Positions 12,738 to 25,274 of a DNA stretch of 64,000 nucleotides are shown here, piece by piece. The stretch lies in assembly GCA_963969395.1 (NCBI GenBank), contig OZ017796.1, positions 7,814,501 through 7,878,500 of the forward strand, given 5' to 3'. The notes beneath the pieces are model-generated. The model did not search any database. It worked only from the letters and a program-made list of their open reading frames with translations, and was not told the origin of the DNA. A program made the position numbers and the translations under genes. This DNA is from Pseudoscleropodium purum (Eukaryota > Streptophyta > Bryopsida > Hypnales > Brachytheciaceae). Positions within the stretch are counted from its first letter, which is position 1, and the number at the start of each line of letters is the position of its first letter.

Positions 12738-13760
12738 GTTTCCCTCCCCTTTCTCAACCCTACACCCTATTCGCGTTAAAAGTCTTGATTTACACTCCAA
12801 AAATATACACAACTAAATAGGATTACCACAGCACACAATTCTCCGCCCGATTTTGAGATCTATATGACAGCCAACTCGATAATTCAATGCCGCCCAGACA
12901 TTTCAAGTTATCCTTCACCGCTGAGAAGTAAACTCAGCAGCAAAACCTATAATAAACCGCAGGCGGATCCTAAACCTGCCGAATTCTCCCCAGTGACCAT
13001 CCACCCCCGTATCCTCGTCCGCGCACAGGCCCCAAACCGCTTCCGAGTTCCAAAACGGCAGTGGGAAATGGAGTGCAAAATTGAGGCCGGAAATCGAAGC
13101 TACCCACGATTTCACTGGTGAAATCCATGAACCGCTGCCAATGAGAGCAAGGGCAATAGACACACGTCGGATCCCATCGAAGCTAAATGCAGACGACGGA
13201 ACGGCATCCAACACGGCCCCGGCGTCCTGCGCGTCGGCCCGTAACCTGGAATTGGGATGTCAAGGCGAATGTTGATGCGGAATCGAATCCCGACCGGATG
13301 GAAAGGAAAACAAAAGGCGGCAGAGAGAGAGGGAGAGGGCCGGAGAGAGAATAGTGTACACAGTGTCGGTCAATTGGAGAATGGAGACAACGGCGATGCG
13401 GGAGAAAAAACAAACCACGAAGAAACAGTCTGCAACAACTCGGGAAAAACAGAGTGTGTGAACGAAACGAAGAAGCGGTCAGGCAGGCAGGCAGGCAGGC
13501 AATCTTTCCTTCCTCCGTTTTAACGAAAAGTCGGTCTACGACGACGACGACGACGACATTCTGAACATCGCATCCTGCATCTTGAGCGCTCAGGTCGTGA
13601 TTTGCGCGTGAAATGACACCAAATGGCAATCACGCCCAACTGCGTTACAGTACTTTCGGTTGCGATACTCGTGCACAAAAACAGCAACGGCGACAACGAC
13701 AACTCCATCGCGCCGCACCACACTCGGGGCAACACCACTCACGCTACCGGGGAGGGCTAC
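12738..13760 (-). promoter_or_regulatory. Probable leader and promoter region of MKK3
   Basis: GC-richer, CpG-bearing DNA directly upstream of the MKK3 start, with two microsatellites: a five-unit caggcaggcagg-type run at about 13479-13500 and a gac triplet run (tacgacgacgacgacgac) at about 13536-13557. Read on the minus strand it is pyrimidine-rich with GTC repeats, as plant 5' leaders often are. Open frames of up to 148 codons here are low-complexity and overlap on both strands, so I read them as chance. The transcription start is not visible. Confidence 0.4.
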
Positions 13761-14127
13761 CCGGTTCCCGTGGACAAGGCCCGTGGATCAATGAATACAC
13801 CTGGTTTGGATGGATGAAATGGAGGAGACGTGGATGAATGTATGGACGAATGTATTCAAATCCTTGAATGGGATGGATGGATGAATGTGGGGTGTCTGTC
13901 TGTTCGGCCTGCACGAAGTATGGCACGAGGCTGAGTGCCACCCTGGTTGGCATCAGTCTGGCACTCTGGCTCCTCCGTCCTCCATGTTCCCCCATGTTCC
14001 CCTGTTCCCCTGTTCCCCCTTGTTCGAAACTCTGTGGAGCTCATGCACCCGTCTTCTTCCCAGTGGGAAATTATAACTTAATAACTCCCGACCTCGGCTT
14101 TATACAGGGTGGCATGACTAAAGGGGC
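13761..14127. repeat. Low-complexity simple repeats (ggat/gaat and tgttcccc)
   Basis: 13801-13895 is rich in ggatggatgaatg-type units. 13980-14022 has about four to five tandem units of tgttccccc. Overlapping open frames here are products of the repeats. No gene is supported. Confidence 0.5.
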
Positions 14128-14650
14128 ACTTCACATAACATTCAGTAAGCCTTTAGAGAGACTGCCTTTTTCCTTTCATGAATCCTCATCCACGAAATTC
14201 ATCCACACATAAGGTTCAATACTAGCTTTCTAAGAGACTGCCTTTTCTTCTCTTGATTCCTCATCTACACATCATGGAGACTCCACATAACATTTAGTGG
14301 CCTTCAAAGAGATTGCCTTTTTCCTTGCTTGAGTCCTCATCTATGAAATTCATTCACACATCATGGAAATTTCACGTAACATTTGGTAGCTAACCTTCAA
14401 AGAGACACCCTTTTTCTTTACTTGAGTCCTCATCCATGAAATTCATCCACACACCATGGACGGAGAGTTCACATGACATTCAATAGCTTTCAAAGAGATT
14501 GCCTTTTTCCTCTTATGAGTCCTCATCTACAAAATTCATCCACACATCATGGAGACTTCACATAACATTTAGTAGCCTTCAAAGAAACTGCCTTTTCCTT
14601 CTTTTGAGCCCTCATCCACAAGATTCATCTACACATCACAGAAAATTAAA
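14128..14650 (+). repeat. Degenerate tandem array, about six units of 75-93 bases
   Basis: Each unit has the order: agagactgccttttt-like block, tgagtcctcatc, aaattcatccacacatcatgg, acttcacataacatt, agtagccttcaa. The agaga block recurs at 14157, 14233, 14308, 14401, 14494 and 14582, giving spacings of 76, 75, 93, 93 and 88. Units differ by substitutions and small deletions. The array ends sharply where AT-rich DNA begins. No open frame runs through it. Confidence 0.85.
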
Positions 14651-15150
14651 GTAAGCTTCAGTATAGTGTGCTTCATTTCTTTTGCTAATTCTAGGACAAC
14701 ATACAAATTTATAAATAAATGTAAATATGGTTTGCAAAAAATATATTGAGAATTTTATACACCAATGTTATTTGACCATCTACCATCAAGAAAAATTTTG
14801 ATGGCAAAATGAAGGAATTGATTCATTGATATTTGTAGAAATGAAGGGTGAAGACATGATTTTTATAATGAAATCACCATTATCAAATGATGATTTAAAG
14901 ATGAGAGCTTCACCACTCACTATCAAAACATAGAAATTGTGTTCAAAGTAGAATTTGAGACCTCATTTTGGCATAGTAGGATAATTTTTTTCAAAAATAT
15001 TTGAACTAAAAAGAATTGTTAAATAAAGATGAATTTCATCTCCAAAAATCCTTTTGAGATTTAAAGCCTCCAATCAAAAGTTATAAATAAAAATTCAAAA
15101 AAATGTCCCTTCCAACCCCTCCAGAGAATTTGTTCATAACATTTGATTCA
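14651..15150. other. AT-rich intergenic DNA, no gene seen
   Basis: Frequent stops in all frames. No similarity to a coding gene or RNA gene was recognised. Confidence 0.4.
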
Positions 15151-15425
15151 TTAGAAGACTTTTGAGGCCAAAACAAGACTGCAAGTTCTTTAGCCCAAAA
15201 CAAGCTCTAAATACAACCAACAATGCAGTCTAATGTGGCCAAGAGAGTGCCACGTCATTTCCCTCCCAATTTTTTTTTAAAATTTCAACTTCTTTTTGCA
15301 TTTTAAGAATTAATTAATTCATTCATTTTTTTTAAAATTCTAACAACCGGCCATACCCTTTGCTATGGAGAACAACAATGGGAACAAGCCTAAAATGGGT
15401 TGTTATTGCCTTCAAATCTCCTCCA
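15151..15425 (+). repeat. Dispersed repeat, copy A
   Basis: Diverged direct repeat of 19268-19512. Shared blocks include attagaaga, gagagt followed by acgtcatt/gatgtcatt, an aattaatta block, gggaacaagcct versus aggaacaagcct, and ccttcaaat. It is non-coding with no visible terminal repeats. Confidence 0.5.
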
Positions 15426-15651
15426 AGGGGAAGCTTTAAATCTTAAACTTATTTTTTAAAGATGAAATTTAACTTGATTTTCGAACTCTTCTCAACTCAA
15501 AGTTTTGTGAAAAAAATTATTTTACTATGCCTAAATGAGGTTTAAAATTCTCCTTCAAACTCAATTCTTGCTTTTGATTTAACTACAAGTGGTTGAATTC
15601 CTATCCAATAATTTTAATTTACATATCTTACATGGGTTGTTTTACCTCCTA

Positions 15652-15680
15652 CCTCCCCCCACCCCACCCCCCCACCCCCC
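15652..15680 (-). other. G-quadruplex-type motif on the minus strand
   Basis: The plus strand is nearly pure C: runs of 6, 4, 7 and 6 C separated by single A bases. The minus strand therefore reads G6-T-G7-T-G4-T-G6, which meets the usual four-run quadruplex pattern with one-base loops. It sits alone in AT-rich intergenic DNA with no gene nearby. Confidence 0.7.
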
Positions 15681-18600
15681 TATATGTATACAAAGAGCTT
15701 TTAATCTCTCATAAAAACTCAAATTGTAGATGGCTTTGGAAGCAAGTTGAGGTGGTTGTTGAATTTATTTAGTTCTTAATGAACTAAATATTGATTTTTA
15801 AAGAGTTTATGTTAGAATTTATTTTGATCTTCAATTATTTATTTGGTAATACAATGTTAAAGTTGCAAATTGGATACAACACTCACAAGGCTCTTGTAGA
15901 TTGCCACTTGCTCATATAGCTACAGATGGAATAGAGGTGGAATATTTTACATCATTCCATCTAAGGGATGAAATAAATATGGATTATTCCAAATCATTCT
16001 ATTGGAAGAAAGACAGCCTAGGTGACTAGTTTGATTGTTATGCATACTATGGCTAAAGGCCAAGATGCCATCAATTTTCACTAATTAAATTGCAAGAAAA
16101 TAAGAATTTGGCAACAAGAAATAGCCTCTCAACCTTTGGCTATAGTGTAAAGTGCCCTCAAACCCTTGAATGCTTCAAAGTTCATATTCTAGATGGTGAT
16201 CAAGTACTTCACATAAGGTAAACCAATCTATGATAGGCTAGAATGACTAATTTGATGTTAGTGATGTTCAAAAATTCTAAATTTTTCCTACATAAAGCCA
16301 AATAAAGAAAATAGAGAGAATACTAATCGAAGTTTTATTTATGGATAAAGAATGAATTTTTTATGAATTTTTGAAATGTACTTCCCAACTAGGCCTAAAG
16401 GATCTCTAGACTACCCCCAAATCAACAAAAAAACACATCCACAATGGTCATCTTACTAACGTAAAGCAATCACAGTATTTCCTAACATGGCTACAATATG
16501 AAGGCCTAAAATTGTCACTTCCTATGATGAATTTATACTTAAAAGGTTGAAGTTTTTATTGCAATCACTAATCACTCCATTACCATCATACAAGACATTG
16601 ATTGTAGCCACTAACTCAACCTAATGTAATCCAAATTTCATTCATTGAAATATATTGTTATGGGTTGAAGCAAAATTGTAATGGATCATTTTCTAAATAT
16701 TTGTGTTGAGCCTTTTGCCTATTATAGGCTAGTTTATCTAATGCAAACCTATAATTGATACTACTATAATTATATCTATTACATGATATTTGGAGGCAAG
16801 AGGGGGTTGTTTTAGGCCTATTTCCCTTATATAGTTGTACTCTCAAAAAAATGAAAAAAAAATGTTGAATTTTTTTTGAGAAATGATGTGGCACTCTTTC
16901 AGCCACGTTAAACTGTGTCGTTGGTAGTGTTAAAGCGTTTCTAGAGCCTGTACAACTTGTAGTCTCGTAAAGCCTTCAAATCTCATGTAATGTAAGCATA
17001 GTTCATATTATTAAATATAAATTGTCAATATTATTGGATTCTAATTCCTTAAAGACCAAGTGGTTGTTCAGAGTATGCAAAACAATTCAAGTAGTTGCAC
17101 ACAGAGGTAATAAGGGTGGACATTCACAAAATTTTGACAAAAGGGTGAACATATCCCCCCTTGGTGGGAATATAATTCTTTTTCTATCAAATACCTAGTT
17201 GATCAAGAATTACATTGCCTTGAAATTTTAGCACAACTCAAGCAGCTAGCTTCAAGTAGTATATACCAATCTTCTTGTACTCTTGAAATTTGGCAAGTAC
17301 ATAACTAACATGATATAGGATGAAAATGTAAAAAAAACATGTAGAACAAAAGAATATCATTCTAGAAGTTAAATTCTATTGGCTATATTAGGCAAAGTTG
17401 GAAAAAAGGTAACTTCTAACTTTAAATGTTATAATCTTTCAATCTATGCAATCAAAGTTTCTAAATTTTTTTTCCATATTCTCATAATAGTCTAGTACAA
17501 GATTGTATAGTTGAAGTTTTTAAAATTTCTTTCTTAAATCTTTTTTTCATTGTCTTTAAAAAAGTGGAAGTTTTTAACAATTTCCACAAGAAATGTCCCT
17601 CAATCCTATAGGGATTAATGACAATTGAAGGAGGATTCCAATGCATGCATTATTTGACCATCATATAAATAAGTTATGATAGAAACTTCAAAGTAATGTC
17701 TCTAGCTACATCAAAAATCAAGAGTAGGCTTGAGTAAACTTTCATATTTTGATTGTGTATGTCTTGTATAATCAATATGTAGGATTGTGACCTTTTTTCG
17801 TCCAAATGCAGATGTTGCAATTTGAGCTTTGTTGATATACAAAGTATGATGGTTTATCCAAAAAGAGCATAATGTGTTATAATAAAAGATTTCTAGAGTC
17901 AAAATTGCATTAACTCTATGGAGTGTCATGATGCATTCTCTTTTATGTGAGTAGAGAGAAATTTCATTAGTTTTGCTATGCATTGTTGTTAAAATAAAAG
18001 CAATCAAAATTTTTTAAGTCAAACCCTAAAAACAATATTCTAGAAGTTCAAGCTCCTTTTTTTAACTTGAATTATTTCCTTCTACCCATTGGAATATAGT
18101 TGTAGTTATTTTCTATAACTTATCATCTTTTTAGATGCTTGTCCAATTAAAATATCAAAAAATTTATCAAGGAACCCTCATATTATATTCAAAGTTTTTC
18201 TATGTAGCAAATACTCCAATATTCTTCTTGCATTGTACTAATCTAACTCTTACTATGATAGCTTTGTGTCCTTTTTGAATCAATTCTAAGCTTCTTAGCA
18301 TAAAGGTTTTAGTTTTTGTAATTTTTAACGTTGATGGTTTGAAGAGATATTTTTGACTTAAAGAAGTTAGTTTTTGAGGTGAACTATGATTTGTGACACA
18401 CTTTGCACTATTGAATATTAACAAAAGAGAGTTTTGAAAATGTGAATTGTATCAATGTTAGAGATCGAACTAATACAAGAACCTATAAATATTTTTTTCA
18501 AATGTAAGAAGCAAGTTCTAGGATGAATGGGACACATTTGCATTCATTTGTTGTTCAAAATTTGAATGTCTAGCACATGCCTAGTTAAATTCCATTGTTG

Positions 18601-19267
18601 TAGATGAAGAGATTTATGTCATTTTAATAATGGTCAAAAATGAATTACATATATATTTAGCAGTTGCAAGATCTTTCTACTTCGGCTTTTAGAAAATGAA
18701 AATGTTGACATACAACATGTCCAATTTAGTACTTGTATTTAAAAATAGGAGTTAATTAAACTTTAATTTATATTCTTTATCATTTCTCACCAATTTTGTG
18801 AAATTTTCATAAAAATGATTAAAAAAATAGCTTTTCATGATAGGGGAAGTCTTTAGAGTATAGGTTAGAGAGAGTATTGCTAGTTTTTTTAGTCTTTCTA
18901 GATTGCTCAAGTAGCAATCAAATTTTGGATTTTTCACCCATCTAATTATTGTTAATTATTGTGTTAATTCTCTATCATTTGTACAATGTATATTTTCAAA
19001 TAATTTTGGCAAACATTATGTAATATAAAAGTTACAAGTTCTTGAAATTGTTTTACTTCAAAACTTTTTTTTTCCATTAAAAAATGACCCTTAAAATTAA
19101 ACTGAATTACTCTAGATGAAGGTCAAATTCAACATAAATTAAGTCATTTATTAAGAAAGTTCCACTTATCATCTTGTAAATGGTATAAGGTGACATGAAC
19201 CCCTAAGAATCTAATGTGAAAATTCAATTCTAGCACCTAAGTGTCAAATCAAAATTCATTAGACTCA
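15681..19267. other. AT-rich intergenic DNA, no gene seen
   Basis: Only short open frames of AT-driven composition occur on either strand (for example 17711-18007 minus, rich in Tyr, Ile and Lys). I recognised no protein, RNA gene or transposon motif. Confidence 0.45.
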
Positions 19268-19512
19268 TTAGAAGAAATTTTGGGTCTCCAAGAGATTGTG
19301 AGTTATTAAGCCTTAAAAACATTGGTGCAATTTGATGTGGTTAGAGAGTACGATGTCATTGCCCCCAATTTCTTTTTTGCATTCAATTTTTTTTTGCATT
19401 CTAAAAATTAATTATTTAATTTTTTTTGGGAACAAACGGTTGTATCCTTCATTGCGGGGAAACATCAATAGGAACAAGCCTGAAACGGACTGTTGGAGCC
19501 TTCAAATTTCAT
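19268..19512 (+). repeat. Dispersed repeat, copy B
   Basis: Second diverged copy of the element at 15151-15425, same orientation, about 4.1 kb apart. The best preserved part is the block around taggaacaagcctgaaac and the following gccttcaaat. Confidence 0.5.
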
Positions 19513-22500
19513 CTACTGCTTAATAATTTAACCTTATAAGGACAAAACTCTTACAAAATTATTAAGATTCAACTTATAATTAAACATAGAAAGAATTTTT
19601 ATTTAAAATTTAAAATTTTATTGAAAAACATGGATTCGAATAGTATCAAGTCCAACCCAATAGTACTAGTATGCGAGCATGAAAATGCAAGCATGTGAGC
19701 TTTGAGCATATATCTGAGTAGATATATTACAACCATTGAAGGTGCTTATAATATAAACATCTAGAATTATAAAAGGTTTTTATAATATAGACACCTATAA
19801 CATAGGTTTATAATTTATAGGTTCACAAGTTCACATTCCTAGACTCACATAATGGCAACTTTCAGATCCAACCAAGTCTTTTTTTTTTATTACTTTTTGA
19901 AAAGTGCTAAGATGATTATTATTTAAACATTGATGGAGTACTATATTTCTAAATTCATTCATTTTTTAGACCAAAAAATGTTTTTCAATTAGATTCATGC
20001 ACTTTTCATTCAAATTTGGTAACTTCATCTACACTTTAAATAAAAATGGATTTTTTTGGTAAAACAAGACTATTTTTTTATAGCAAAAAGTAGAGATTTA
20101 TTTTGAAATGGTGCAATATGGCCCCATGGGCCCTCCACCCACCCACCCACCCAAAGGTTTGGTGCCAACTTCATAAATAAGACTTACATTTTACTATTTT
20201 TATGTAATACATGTTAAAGTACTTTTTTCTTTGCATTTAATAATACATCTTCACAATTTTTGAAATTTGAACTACCCATTGTCCTTAAAAATATGAAAAG
20301 GATAAATAATCACAAATGTTATGTTTTTAGAATGGAATGTGGTTTTATTTTATTTTTGTGCATGAGTGTTAGAAAGGATTTAATTTTTGATATAGCCAAG
20401 TTTTCAACTTTTATAATAATTATAATTTGGACTAATGCAACTAATTATTTGATACATATTTACTACACCTTTTATTATGACATCCTAGTAAACTAAAAAT
20501 ATTTATGACATAAATAGTCTTTGTGATCTACAATCAATAAAATTATATGAGTGTGGATAATATATTGAATATTATAAAATATCATTTTTGAGGAGGTCTT
20601 GTAATTATAGAAATACAATTATATTCAGTTGTAATGAGTACCCCCAAAAATCAGCATCAATGACTAGTAATTTATATAAAAGGAATTTTACTGAAAAAAT
20701 TGAATAAAATAAACAATATTCAAATATAAAAGTTGGATGTATTTCATATAGAATTGGATTTTCTAATTTATTTTGATTAAATGAATAAGCAATAGGGAAT
20801 TGTGAAATATATTATATTTATATAGAATCTCTTTGTTTATGGCATACATATCCTTAAATATAAATCTTAGATGAAAAGATTCTACATTTGTTCAATGCAT
20901 CTTATAAAATCATCCTAGACTCCACCAAATAGATATCCTAAAGATGAACTCCCACCGGGAGTAGCTTGAATTCTTGTAGATGGTCGGCCCTAGCACATTA
21001 CAATCCACACAACCACAACATCCCATTTTTTTTACTTGTTCTTCCACACAACAATACATAATCTCTAAATAATCAATGATGTTTAGTTTGATAATAAGAA
21101 TGATAATTTATTGATTCAAGAATCAGTTTGTTACAATATATTAGATACTTATTATTAATCCTTCAAAAATATATTATTTATTTAAGCATGAGAATATGCA
21201 TGATTGCATGCATTAACAACAATAAATAATGTGAATATTTTTTATACAGATTTGGTCTAAATAATCAATGCAAGAATTTCAAAAATACGCATGAAAAAGA
21301 CTCTAAATACACAAGCTAATATTCAACATTCATTTAAGTGCACATGTATTATTAGAACTTTCTAGTGAGGCATAAGAGCTCTAAATCACAAACTCAAAAC
21401 TACTATAAAAAACCATTGAAAATAGATTCACAAATTCAAAACTAGTCATAATATAAACCTACATTGTACAAGGTAAACAAATAGCAATTAGAAAATGGAT
21501 GATATATAATTTATTCAAGTTCAACATATATTTTTCTAAATGTTCACATTGAGCAAAATACTCATGCACAATGTTTCCTAGAAAACACAACATTTTCTTT
21601 CTCAAAAATTTTGTTGCTTTAGATTGTAGTTTTCTTTAATATGTTCTTGAAGGTTGGTTCAATGATGCAAGTATGCATTTAATGATTGATCAACATTAGA
21701 AAAAAAATTAAACTTGTTAATAAATAATCCCCCTTTAAATTTGAGTATTTTCTTTGTAGGTATAGCCTCAATTACATTTTATTTATAACCTTTACAATCA
21801 CAATGAGCAATCAATCAAGGAATATATAAGAAAGAGAGAAAAAGAGATAATTTATTTAACTAATTGCTTCAAATTTCAAATTTTACATTATCTACAACCC
21901 ATGTGCAAGGGGTGCCTTTGATGAACAATGTAGTTTAAACAAATTTAGCTTATTGGTCTCTATTGACATCAATCTTTAAAGTCTCAGGGCCATTTGGGGG
22001 ATCAAAAGCCACTCAAAATTGCCACTTCTCCTACATTCATCAAAGAAAATAGAATTTGTTTTAGAATCTAATCACGTAATCTTGCATTTCACTTGTCTCA
22101 AATCATGTGGTAAAAATTTCATGAAGTTTGCCCATAAACCTTGGAAGATATTAGCATTCAAAGTTTAAAAAATATTTGAATGCTAGCTTGCAATTTCAGA
22201 TGACTTTGAGTGCCATTTGTAGGAAAAATTCACACTACAAACTTTGAATTAAAGGGAAGTGTATGTTCAAAGATTGAGTTGAAAGTTTAGAAATTTTTTC
22301 TCAAAGATATTTTTTTTTATTCTTTAAAAAATTGTTTAATAGAAATAGATCAAAGATTGAACAAAAAAATAAATCATTAATAGTTGTAAGATGGAATTGA
22401 AACACAATAATCCCAATGATGAGATTATTCTAGGATAAGCTAGAAAATATAACCACAACAAACAATTATTTTGGAAAAAATACAAAAAATGGAAATGAAT

Positions 22501-23694
22501 CCTATGAGTTATTTTTTCAAGAAAATGCTTAGATTGCCTGCAAAACAAGATTGTTTATAACTTTTTCATCACTAGTACAAAGAGAATTAATCAAAGCTTC
22601 ACAAGTAAACAAAATATAAAATTTGAGGGAAAAGTATATTATTTTATTTTTATTATTTGTGATTTATTTTGGTTTTGTTCATTGACCCTTGTTCCCTAAG
22701 GTGGCATAGCTTTTGCTTTTAGGCATTGATTGGAAGAAAATCATATTCTTATAAATTTGATATATTTGATTTGACATTCTATATTAAATAAAAATTTTAA
22801 ATATCACAATGAAAATTAAGACCATAAGAGCCTACTTGAAATCCATTTTGTTCCTCAAGGGGACAAAGGGACTTTAGGGGTTAAGATAAGAAACTCACAA
22901 AATCATTTTGGCATAAGCCAAAGCCATTCAATTTTGTAAATGTCTAACTTGACTTGTATAATTATGTTGTAAGAGAGATGAGGTGCTAACAATGATACAA
23001 TTATTACAAAACCCTAAAGTTCTCGATCTTTCTCCTTTCTTGTCCCATAATCATGGAAAAAAAAAGACACCATGCTACAAATGAGGGTTGGTACTTAGAA
23101 AGACAATACAATAAAACACCATTAGTAAAACATATTTATATCTTTATTAGGTAATCAAACCTAGTACAATTTTGAACAATAATTGTAATAGAAAAGAACT
23201 TTCAAATGATCAAGCCAACAAGATATAAGATAAAACAAAATAAAATTTTCTAATTGAGTTGATGTGCATAGAAAGAATTAAAATTCTACATAGGATTTTT
23301 TCTTTACTTATGAACAAAAAATCATAAATTTCCAAAAAGCATAAAAAAATATAAGAATTTTTATAATTTAATAAATTTTCAAAATCAAAACTTCAAGAAA
23401 CTTTAAACTATGATATAATTGCATCAATTTTTTGGAGTGCCTTAAAAAAAACCAAAACCATTCACTAGAGTCTCTATTGTTTATCAATCAAATTGTGTAG
23501 TGTGTAATTGAAAAGACATTCTATAAAGAAATGTCTAAGGTTCAAAAAAAGACTTACAATGCACTAAAAAGAGGTGTACCACCTTGGTTTGCATTAGTTG
23601 CCCCCCCTTCTTTCTCAAAAAATTTATAAGCCATTGATTTCTCAAAAAATCACAAGCCATTGATTTTGTGAGATTTAATCTAAGTTGTCCAAAT
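19513..23694. other. AT-rich intergenic DNA, no gene seen
   Basis: Very AT-rich. A short (ccca)n run lies at about 20137-20152. Open frames are short and of AT-driven composition. Nothing recognisable on either strand. Confidence 0.45.
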
Positions 23695-23890
23695 ATGAAA
23701 TATTGGAAATGGATACAATACCGAATACAAATATGTATACAATACATATACAATACCACATGCAAATACATACTAAATACAAATATTGGATACAAATATA
23801 GTATTGGATACATATACAATATCGTATACAATCATTTATTGAATATTGAATACAAATATTTGATATGGATATAGTATTGGATATAGATAT
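23695..23890 (+). repeat. Degenerate AT-rich tandem repeat (gatacaaatat units)
   Basis: Irregular reiteration of gaatacaaatat / ggatacaaatatagtattg through about 195 bases. Open frames on both strands here (Tyr/Ile-rich on minus) are produced by the repeat and are not genes. Confidence 0.6.
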
Positions 23891-25226
23891 GGGATGAATT
23901 GTTCCATATTGATTGTTAAATAAGTTGGTTTCTCAAATTATAAGAGAGGAGAGGGGAGAAGGTTGGTTGGAAATAAGGTGGCAACCATGCTACATTCTAT
24001 AAACTACTTAATAAAATTTGAGACTTGATAGAATAAGTACTCCTCCCAAAAGACAATGCCAATTGGAGAGAAATTTCCTTTGCAATCATTGCTTAAATTT
24101 AAGAAATTCTTTTAGCATTAAATACAATGACTAGGCATTTTTATGAACTTAATAGAATTGATTTTGATTACTTTCAAGATCATTGAAGAGGGATTTTGTA
24201 TTTGAATAATATGAGAATTCATACTCTTCTCAAGGCTGCTAGTTATTTTTTTTTTCTGGGATGGAGGAGATATATTATTAGGTCTAGTTATATGTTGCAA
24301 CAACAATTATTGTTATGAAGCATTAGAACATGGGCATAATATGCTAAATGAACTATTCCTTCCATTTTTTAGATGAAAAGTGTTTAATTATTGTAGGCTC
24401 CTTTTAAATTATTTACTTTGGCATGTCAATAAATACATTTTTGTTGGGGACAGATAAGCAACCCCATTAAACCCATTTTTTCTTCAACAATAATGGAGTT
24501 TGCTTTTGCTTTATAATAATATTATGGGAGAATTGTGATTATTTAATTGGTAGACTTATAGTATAGTAGTGCATAGATGAGGCCAATAAATAATCTATGT
24601 CATAAAACATTGCCCCTGTATTTTGACATATAAGATCATTTCTATGACTACTAGTCATATTCTCAAAGGATCACCAATAGTCTTTGGAAAGTGCATCTTC
24701 ACAAACAAAAAATAAGTGTTTTATTGCAAGAATTTCTTATTTACCTCTGATCCATAAAACTCACCATTTTGCCTTCCATTCAATCTTAAATCTCCTAGAG
24801 CTTATAAGCAATAGCATTCCCTATGACTACTAATCTAATGAACTATTTACAAAAGAAAAAATAGTTTTGGTGAAGTAGACAACCCGCACAAATGTGCCAT
24901 TTTGCCATGTTCCAAAAGAATATTTGGTGGAGTCAAAATATGATTTCATTATGTGCTTTTTGTCCTAAAACACCAAGAGTAGGCTTAGTTATTTGGTGTA
25001 CCGCTAGCCTCTTCTACCAACTACGTCAACAAGCTTTTTTTAGTGATATTTTGTTCAAAAGCAATACCTCAAAAATTGAAGGATTATCAAATCATATATC
25101 CTCCGATTTTCAATAGATGAAATTGCTGCTGTACTACATATTCTAAGGACAATATCATTCTTTCAGGGATCAATGTACACTCTTTTGGATGAAAAATTTA
25201 AGTTTAAAAGCCAAATTTTGTGTGTT
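23891..25226. other. AT-rich intergenic DNA downstream of the SPIRAL1-like exon
   Basis: I searched the minus strand for the expected second SPIRAL1 exon (DRPSTKVHAAPGG and a C-terminal SSLGYLFGG motif) and did not see it. No other gene is supported. Confidence 0.45.
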
Positions 25227-25274
25227 TCATCCATCCATTTTTATTATAGAGGAAAATGGGAGGAGATGACTGAC

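Noticed and set aside
12504..12812. MKK3 N-terminal extension of 25 codons from ATG 12812
   Set aside because: In frame without a stop, but the extra residues do not match MKK3 N-termini. It is kept only as a note in the gene entry.
13183..13629. 148-codon minus-strand frame upstream of MKK3
   Set aside because: Low-complexity translation through gtc and ctgc microsatellites (VVVVVVV run). It more likely belongs to the leader or promoter.
14157..14640. CRISPR-like array
   Set aside because: Units are degenerate end to end with no unique spacers between conserved repeats, and the genome is a plant nuclear one.
23535..23874. Opposing Tyr/Ile-rich open frames
   Set aside because: Both are translations of the gatacaaatat tandem repeat.
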